Below the pieces are notes generated by a model. It was not told where the DNA came from. It searched no databases and was given only the letters and a program-made list of their open reading frames with translations. The position numbers were made by a program, and so were the translations under genes. 64,000 bases of DNA from Corallium rubrum. Taxonomy: Eukaryota; Cnidaria; Anthozoa; Scleralcyonacea; Coralliidae. Of the stretch, positions 56,100 to 64,000 are shown in pieces; position 1 is the first letter of the stretch; each line of letters starts with the position of its first letter. The stretch covers positions 40,523,031-40,587,030 of the forward strand of contig OZ035998.1 in NCBI GenBank assembly GCA_964035015.1, written 5' to 3'.

Positions 56100-58134
56100 T
56101 GGCCTTGAATATGGAAACAAATAGAACATGCACAAATACTTTGCGTTACCCCCCCCCCCCCCCCTACACACATCCTCCGCACCTGGTGCCTCTGATGGGC
56201 CGTAGTCAATGAAAATATATTATTTCCTATTTCATGTAAACCTTGTACCGATTATAAACCTAGCGCGTTAATACAGTTTTCAAATGATCTTTACATATAG
56301 TACAGCTTAACGTATAAAGTATTACGTAATTTATTACGACCAAGAACCATTGTATATTTTAAAGTACACAACATTCATTCAACAACAATAACTCACACAC
56401 CGAATAGCCACAACATTTTAAATGTTTTGATTAATTTTTTGGTCATTTTCAGAAATAAATCCCAAGACTTTCGTTTTATTTACACACCATGGCCAGACTT
56501 TATGTTCTTTCTCGCCATTTAAACATCTGTTCATCGCCAACACCAACCACCACCAAGGCAACACAACAACCAACACCACGGATGATAGCAATGTATCTAC
56601 TGCACGCCGTGTAAGTGTATACAAAAACTCCACTTCTTAAAAACGCCGCTTATCCTAAACTACTGCACTGAATTACTTGCCCGTGATCTGCTCGAGCCTT
56701 AAAGCGCGGTAAACTTAAGTCATGAAAAAGAATAAAATAATAAATCAAAGTCATAACTGACTTCTTTAATTTCTGAGTGATCAAGTCATCAAAAAGCAAA
56801 ATAAAACAAGTTGTCTTTAAAAGATGAAGCTAGCTAATGCTCTACGGCAATATACAAGACGCTTGACGCAGCGTAGACGAAAGTTATTATGAGTTGATTG
56901 AAAATAGATCAAACAAAATTGACGTAGCCCCAACAACTGACTCAGTTCGACCACGAAAAGGACAGGACTTGACTTGAGTTGACTCGCCTCGAGGCTTAAA
57001 TTAAAGCTTCTTTAATGCTTTAACAAACATGCATGCAATAGCATTGTCAGCATTTGACATGTCAAAACCCATCTATGCCTTTTAAAGACAAGCCCAAAAG
57101 GCAAGCTCCTAGCAGACAAGCCCGGGGTTAGTCTGGGGTGCTGTGAACATTTACATGCATGAATGCTGCAGGCTAATACATCACCTACCTTTACCTTGGT
57201 CATGTAAAAAATAGGTAAAACCGACGAATGCTCTTGGAAACAACCACCATTACTGGTGAATAATATATTACATGTGAAAAATATTAATTAGTGTTATTGG
57301 TCGGTCTGGTCCCGATAAAAAAGACCGACTTAGTATAATGTAAATCTGCTAAATTAATTAAAATTGTCACCAAGGAGAAGTAATGCTCAAATGACATTTC
57401 ATAACAAATCTTCTGGACAGCTCAAAGAGAACTTAGACATCGATCAGTGAAAATAATTCATTTCGTTCGCACAACTTGGCGTATCCTATGGCAACCCACC
57501 ATACGCCAATCGTAGTATCAAGTATTACGTACAATATTAATTTAATTACGTACAATTGTGTAAGCGGTCTTCTTAACTCAGCGACAATCATGCACCGCAC
57601 GAAGATCTACCGCACGAAAAATTGAGACGACAAATATTTAATAAAAAATCTGAAATAATTTTCCAATCGTGTATAGATGAGCTAACATGCACATATGTCA
57701 TAATAACATGTACGACCGCGTTCGAAATCGTGCACTGATTTCCTTTGGAATAACACGGATCGCCTTCCTTATTAACAATGAACCATTCATTTTATATGCG
57801 CACACCCCCTCCCCCATCAATTGCATGAAAGTCTGAATATTTCAGAGAGGTGTATCCTGCAACTGATCAACATTGAAAAGTTATATATCTTTGCTATTAT
57901 TTATCAATCCAAATTAATTCGAAAGTAGCATGTGTGTGTTTTTCGCCCAGAACACTAAACGTGTAAATTTTCAAGCGCTCAGATTGGACAATAGCAAAGA
58001 TATAATTACTTCTTTTCGATAACTCATTATGCACGCGTGACGTCAAAATGTTTAATTTGCATATCAAACAAACTGAAATATCTCAAGAACGAAGCGAGGA
58101 AACGAAAAACTGCAAAAGATGTTACTCTATCATT
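56100..58134. other. No gene recognised; poly-C at 56150
   Basis: AT-rich sequence with a run of about 16 C. Minus-strand frames at 56418-56633 and 57012-57203 have no domain. If the signal-peptide exon at 59518-59625 is real, further exons of that gene could lie here, but none could be identified. Confidence 0.4.
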
Positions 58135-58138
58135 TTAA

Positions 58139-58715
58139 CCCTATCCAGACTGGGGGGGGGGGGGGGGGGGCGGAAAGTGCCCGCGCTGAATGTAAAAGTT
58201 AATATCTCCTAAACCAGTACAGGTATGGTTCTGAAATTTTATGACTTTTCCTAAATATGTATGGGCTTTATGTGTGGAAAATTTGGTGAAAAAATATCTC
58301 GCCAAAAAAAAGTTACAGCGGAGTCGTGAACACCTACCAACACAAAATTTCAGCCGACAATTTTTATTATGTTTGCTTTTATAATAGTTACAATAAAAGT
58401 AAGCACTTTTTAATAAAGAGAAACTATTTTTTTGATATACTACCTTTTTCATGTTAACAAAACAATAGGAAAATTTTTTTTTGAAATTCTAGTAATCCTG
58501 GGTTTTTCCAATTACTGACGTCATAATGACGTCATAATTTGTCGCCATGGCAACATAAGTGTAACACATACTTGAACAAGGCATACCATCCACCTGTAAA
58601 AGTTTCGTCGTAATACACCAAATGGTTCAGGAGATATTGACCGCGGGCACTTTCCGCCCCCCCCCCCCCCCCCCCCCAGTCCCATAAGACAAAAAAAAGC
58701 CCAGTCTGGATAGGG
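58139..58715. mobile_element. 577-bp piggyBac-like MITE, CCCTATCCAGACTGG ends
   Basis: TTAA on both sides (58135-58138 and 58716-58719) and inverted ends CCCTATCCAGACTGG / CCAGTCTGGATAGGG. Behind each end is a G or C homopolymer of 18-22 bases and then the mirrored word GGAAAGTGCCCGCG / CGCGGGCACTTTCC. CCC-type ends with TTAA are typical of piggyBac. No transposase. Confidence 0.85.
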
Positions 58716-59517
58716 TTAAGTGTTCTTTCAAACAAGACAAACTTAATTTTCGTTTCATAGGCACTTTACTAATAATTACAGCATAGAATCTGGTATTGAG
58801 CAAGGTAGACTACTCCAAAGTTTAAATATACAGTTCAAGTATTAACTAGCGCTTAAAAGGTTTAGTACAGCACTTAGAAACTAGTACATCTAGTTCTGAA
58901 CTGTTTCTAGTGATTCTGACTGAATTATTGAGTTGCGCAAAACTATTAATAGGAATATTAAAGTGACCTGTACAACGTTTAAAATAGATATAAGATCTCT
59001 CAAGTCATGGCAGTGTGATAATGGTATATAGAACTGTTTTCAGATGATCATCATATTGCCTATGATAAATCATCCTGCCAGTTCAAAAACTTAATCTAAG
59101 GTGCCCAAACTTCACATGTGTGGGCCAAGTACAGATGCACTAGCAAATATGCAATAAGGTGACTAGTAAAATATACCCGCACCCTACATCTATATGCAAT
59201 ATCTTCATACAACATGAATCCTGATTCCATGTTTTTGCTTTAGAGCTTGTTGGGAAGGCTCTTCAACTCTGCAGTGCTAGTACTGTAGTTGAATGTACCA
59301 TATAACACACACTTGGCTGCTGATGTTATATAAATGGCCTATATGTCATTAAAGTATTACTGTATATATATATACGAGGAACATAACTAGTTAAAAGTTG
59401 TTTCTATGATGAATATCTTACTCAATCTATACATCAAAATTTGTATCAAAATGAACATCAAGATATGGATAACATACTTGTGACAAAATTACATACTCAA
59501 AGGTTCAAAGCACTTAC

Positions 59518-59625
59518 AACATTGAATATAAATCCAAATGGATCAACACGACGACCGTCCATTGCCGATCTCAAACTCGAAGGACAAGCAACAGTCAGTA
59601 AAAACACAAATGGTACATAGAACAT
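59518..59625 (-). CDS. Possible first exon with signal peptide
   Basis: ATG at 59625 opens 36 codons: a hydrophobic leader (FYVPFVFLLTVACPS) and then RSAMDGRRVDPFGFIFNV, followed by a consensus donor GTAAGT in phase 0. It looks like the start of a secreted or membrane protein on the minus strand. No downstream exon could be found with confidence, so the product is unknown. Confidence 0.4.
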
Positions 59626-59898
59626 ACATGTGTATATACTAGCTTCCTATTCAGCATAACAAATATAAAACTCGTTTAGTAACAAAGCACATAAATAATA
59701 TGGAAAAATATAAAGATAATGTCGTGATCAACGTCAACAAACAGGAGAAAGCCGTTACTACTATGGCCCTTTCCTGTGTCTCTAGTCCTCAAGTCAAACT
59801 TCCTATTTACTGATGTCAACACGGCATTTTTTCGCGTCTGTATATAAATTCATCTATTCTAGATGGACTCCTAGTCATAAAATAATTTTTAAATATTG

Positions 59899-59906
<8 letters not shown>

Positions 59907-59991
<85 letters not shown>
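59907..59991. repeat. (TA)n microsatellite
   Basis: About 42 TA copies. The flanking sequence GTGCACACGCTTGTATTTCT has no recognised gene. Confidence 0.95.
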
Positions 59992-59993
<2 letters not shown>

Positions 59994-60471
59994 CAATCTA
60001 CAGACACGTGCTTCGTAGCCTGCGTGCACACGCTTGTATTTCTGGAGCTTGCAATAGGCGAGTTTCAGGACGGGCTCTCTACAAAATAAGCAATGGCAAA
60101 CAGACTTGCTAGCGAGCCAACAACAGCAGAATGACAGTGTTAAATATCCAGAAACTGTATCTGTACTTTGTTTATTTTAAATAGTACGTTTACTTTGAGG
60201 GGAGCTTGCCAGTTTTTTTGAAAAATGATGCGCGCGCAACACCCTGAAACTCGCCTATTATACCCAAGTTCTCAATTACCCATAGTTTAACTGGCATTCA
60301 TTATGTTATTTAAAAGCGTCTGCACGCAGGCTACGTGTTTCGCTGTTCTACAGCTCATCATGCAGTGTAGCTTGGAACCCATCTAGATGTGAGAACGCCA
60401 TTTCAGCAACTGCCGGTAACAGCCGCCTGTGGGACAATACTGCATGGATATGCGCACATCTAGCGTGAAGT

Positions 60472-60622
<151 letters not shown>

Positions 60623-61082
60623 ATATTTGGAGAAAGTCAACGGTTCTCGGCGCATTTTCCCTCGCCTTCCTCGCGCTGGAATCACGCACATTACGCTGGA
60701 GTTTTCGAAGTTCACTCCCCTGACCCCAACTCCACTACCTATTTCAAATAATACGTGATGGACCATGTCTGGGATTCCAATCAGGTTAACTTGCGACAGA
60801 TTTGGGCAACCTCGTACCCAGGGTCTTATCTGGAGACGAGATTGCCGCTCCCCCCCTCTCGTCCACCGCGGAGCTCCGCGGGTGCTTCCACTTGGCAGGA
60901 AATTTCCTTTTTGCGGGAAATTTTGACGAAATGCATGAAATTTGCAGGAAAAACGATTCTGCAGGAAATTTGAAGGAAATTTTAAATTCAAAAATTGAGT
61001 AAATTATAAATTGTCTCCAATGAAATAGAGAATAGAGCTAATTAAACGTTAATTCATTGAACGTTTTCATAGCGATAAAGTA

Positions 61083-61178
61083 ATATAAATAAGTTTTGTG
61101 GAAACACCACGTAAAATATTTCTTTGCTTTAGCAAAGAAATATTTTACGTGGTGTTTCCACAAAACTTATTTATATTA
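61083..61178. repeat. Perfect 96-bp hairpin
   Basis: Arms of about 47 bp, perfectly complementary, with a TT centre. The left arm begins AATATAAATAAGTTTTGTGG and includes AACACCACGTAAAATATTTC. Both ends continue into AT-rich sequence with no visible target duplication. Confidence 0.9.
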
Positions 61179-61379
61179 ATTAAACGTTGTCTTACTTGTC
61201 TAATAACTATTATTGTATTTATATATAAAGTAAAATATCAGCATATGAACTCCTACAGGTGAAGCAAGATACCCAGTCCTCATCACTTTTGTCGGCATAT
61301 TGGCTTAGGATAATCATGAATTCTAAGTGCCGCAAACCTAAAATTACCGGAACGACACAATCTCGTTCCCAGACCCTTA

Positions 61380-61620
61380 CAAGGGCACGAGTTTTCAAAA
61401 TTCTCCGTTTGGCCGCTATGTTTGGGCTGTTTTGAAATGTAGAAAAGTAAATTGCACGAAAAATGGGGCTATAGAATGTCCAAAAGAAGTCGAGAGGATT
61501 GTCACAAAAGTTTGGACTCTATTGATCAAATTCAGAAGTCAATTAAAAGAAGAATATTTGCTGATGAATGTGTCCCAAACCTCTTTGGATTAGATGGACA
61601 AGTCAGGTACGGTAAAGTGT
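61380..61620 (+). other. Ambiguous coding-like segment
   Basis: Two overlapping plus-strand frames look protein-like (CPKEVERIVTKVWTLLIKF in one; SLDSIDQIQKSIKRRIFADE in the other, ending at a GTACGG donor-like word). They cannot both be real. No domain was recognised and no gene is claimed. Confidence 0.2.
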
Positions 61621-61867
61621 AAACCGTGGAAGCTTTAAAAACGGACGACTAGCTCTCTCAATCCAGTCTTGCACCACATTATATTTTCTTTATTATATAA
61701 AATAGAGTGTTGCATTGATGTCTGCCCTACTAATAAAATCGATAATCTCACATGTAGATTATTCGTAAATTAATTATTTTATACATGTGCTGATTTAATA
61801 TCACGAAACGCATGAAGTTGTTGCTCTAGTTTTGTGGCCAATTGTTGGGCAGTACACCACTTTCATA

Positions 61868-61962
61868 TTAGCGACTAAATAAGCCTTTCTGGCCTCGTTT
61901 GTGTGTCTGCAATCCAAAAGAATCTTTGCTTCATAACGAAGCCAGAAAGGCTAATTTAGATG
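61868..61962. repeat. Palindrome AAGCCTTTCTGGC
   Basis: TAAATAAGCCTTTCTGGC and GCCAGAAAGGCTAATTTA frame about 55 bp. Short foldback, non-coding. Confidence 0.6.
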
Positions 61963-62248
61963 CACATAAAAGAATATTTAAACGACCTTTATGAAAGTGG
62001 TCTATAGGTCTATTATATTTTATATAACAAGACAATACATGGATGCAGGGCTCAAAATAATATTTCAACCAAAAAAGATGGTGACTGGTACATTTAACCA
62101 CAATCCTTTGCATGCAGTAAATATTGTTTCTTGCAGAAATATCGGAAGATATGGTTTTAAAACGATCAACTTTGGTAAGACGGATAGTACGATAACAATG
62201 TTTAGTTGTTATTTGAGCTGATTTGAGGTTGCAAAGCATTGTTGTTAA

Positions 62249-64000
62249 ATGATCTTTTTCGGTGCCATTACTTTATTAATGATCTTTTTCGGTGCCAAGA
62301 CTTTATTATGCGAACTACCATTTTATAATGCAGCTTACATTCCAAACCTCTATCAATTTAGCGATAATTTAACCCAAATTCTTCCTAGTAAGAAAGAACT
62401 TGACAAATATCCTAGTATGTGTGATCTAGACTTATTTAATACTAAGATAAATTCTAATATAAATCCCGATGTAAATTCTCCTTACCAACCTATGCGAACT
62501 CATTATTATTCACCGCATAAATTTGCTGAATTTAAAAAGTCTCTTTCAAAAACAAATATGGACACTAGTTTCTCATTACTCCACAACAATGTAAGGAGCC
62601 TGAAGCGCAACCTTGAAAAATTCCAAGTTCATCTGTTAGATGAACTTAACTTTAATTTCAGTGTGATAGGAATTACTGAAACAAAAATCACAGATGAAAA
62701 TTTTTTTGAATTTAATCCTGAAATACCTAATTATAAATTCGAATTTGTCCCAACACCCCTAGCCTCGGGTGGAGTTGGAATGTACATAGACAAAAACTTA
62801 AAATATACAATCATTGAAAAAAATTCTAATAAAGCTTTTCAGGCTCTTTGGATTGAAATTCAATTTACAAAGAAACCAAATCTTATTTGTGGAGTAATCT
62901 ATAGACAACATAATTCCCCAGAGTGTTTCCAAACATATTTTGAAGAAATTTTGGATAAGTTTAATAGTTCTTTCCCTAATAAACCAATATATATAATGGG
63001 TGACTTTAACATAAACCTCCTCAAAACTCAAACCTGTAAGTATGCTCAAAATTTCTTACTTACTTTACAAAGCTATGCCCTACTGCCTACGATTGATAAA
63101 CCAACTCGAGTATATAAGAATTCAGCAACTTTAATTGATAATATCTTTACTAATAAAGTCGATGAAAAAATTTCAAGTGGTAATATTATCTCTGATATAA
63201 GTGATCATTTCTCACAATTTTGTATTATTCGTTCATCTAAGCAAAAATTTGTTCATCAACACAAAATTAGGGACTACTCTCATTTCTCTAACACAAAATT
63301 TACTAATGAACTCTCACAAATAGACTGGGAATCTATTATTGCAAAGAAAAAAGACAAAGTCGATAACTTATTTTCCACATTTTATAATAAACTGAATAAA
63401 CTAACAAATAAGCATGCCCCATTTAAAACTATTTCAAAACGCAAAGCAAAACAATTTTCTAAACCCTGGATTACCAAAGGTCTAAGAAAGTCTATCAAAG
63501 CAAAAAATTATTTTTTTCAATCAGGTGACACAGATAAATATAAATTGTATAGAAATAAAATTCAAACTCTTACACGCATAAGTAAAAAACTTTACTTTCA
63601 TACATACTTTGAAAATAATATCAAGAATATGAAAAAGACTTGGGAAGGTATTAATGATTTGATAAATCACAAAAAAAGAAATCAAAAGCACATAACAGCA
63701 ATTAAGTGCCAAAATAATGATATTACACAGAATACGTCAGAAATTTCTAATATATTAAATAAATATTTCTCAACAGTTGGCCAAAAATTAGCTTCCAGTC
63801 TATCTAATTCTACAAAACATTTTAGTGATTATTTATCTGCAGACCATCATGCCCACTCTTTCTTTTTTAATCCTGTAACCTCACTTGAAGTGGAATATGA
63901 AATAACGTCAATGCCAATAAATAAAGCGCACGGACTGTATTCATGTCCTACCCGCATACTAAAATGTGCAAAGCAATTTATATCAAAACCATTAGGAGAA
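62249..64000 (+). mobile_element. Intact LINE ORF2-like frame: endonuclease and start of RT (runs off window)
   Basis: An uninterrupted frame of 584 codons starts at ATG 62249, directly after an in-frame TAA, and is still open at the window end. Its first 20 codons are a 30-bp tandem duplication (second ATG at 62279). From about residue 108 it reads as an APE-type endonuclease: LLHNNVRSL, IGITETKI, GGVGMYIDKN, YIMGDFNINL and SDISDHFS, covering the catalytic Asn, Glu, Asp and His positions. From about residue 545 the reverse transcriptase begins (NPVTSLEVEYEITSMPINKA). The absence of any stop or shift suggests a young, possibly active CR1/L2-like element. ORF1 and the 5' UTR were not identified upstream. 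Confidence 0.9.

Overview
This is an AT-rich animal (metazoan) nuclear window. The evidence is spliced coding exons with GT-AG introns, an Antp-type homeodomain gene, a CD36-family receptor, a METTL24/FkbM-type methyltransferase gene, non-LTR and Ty3/Gypsy retrotransposon remains, a tRNA-derived repeat and a very high density of palindromic MITEs and long microsatellites. The style fits a cnidarian, perhaps an anthozoan, but that placement is inference. No prokaryotic, viral or CRISPR features were seen.

Layout. 1-2.1 kb is a cluster of short foldback repeats. 2.9-10.4 kb holds the 5' nine exons of a minus-strand gene with a split PH domain; it continues off the left edge. 10.4-17.5 kb is repeat-rich: copies of several MITE families, (TA)n tracts, and an inverted pair of tRNA-Ala-like sequences at 15.7-16.1 kb. 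17.8-27.7 kb is one complete five-exon minus-strand gene for a membrane-anchored METTL24-like methyltransferase. Its introns hold (GTTC)n, three abutting pentanucleotide arrays, a 138-bp near-perfect palindrome, a 2.27-kb TIR-bounded element with a spliced but frameshifted OTU-peptidase-like gene, and a 1.06-kb foldback element. 26.3-35 kb is repeats only: a Gypsy relic, nested hAT-like MITEs, a TTAA-flanked palindrome, a LINE 3' end and minisatellites. 35.9-38.8 kb is a complete two-exon minus-strand homeobox gene (221 aa, eh1-like repressor motif plus homeodomain). 39-44.8 kb shows no recognisable gene. 44.8-48.9 kb has a decayed LINE and more palindromes. 49.0-50.6 kb is an intact single-coding-exon CD36/SCARB-like receptor (531 aa, minus). 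53-59.6 kb has TTAA-flanked MITEs and a possible signal-peptide exon. 62.2-64.0 kb is the start of an intact LINE ORF2-like frame (endonuclease plus start of RT) that runs off the right edge.

The host genes show no obvious functional connection. The most distinctive content is mobile DNA, especially the OTU-bearing element, the inverted tRNA-derived element and the family of long palindromes flanked by TTAA. Exon models were built by eye from splice-site phase and protein continuity. No database search or transcript was available.
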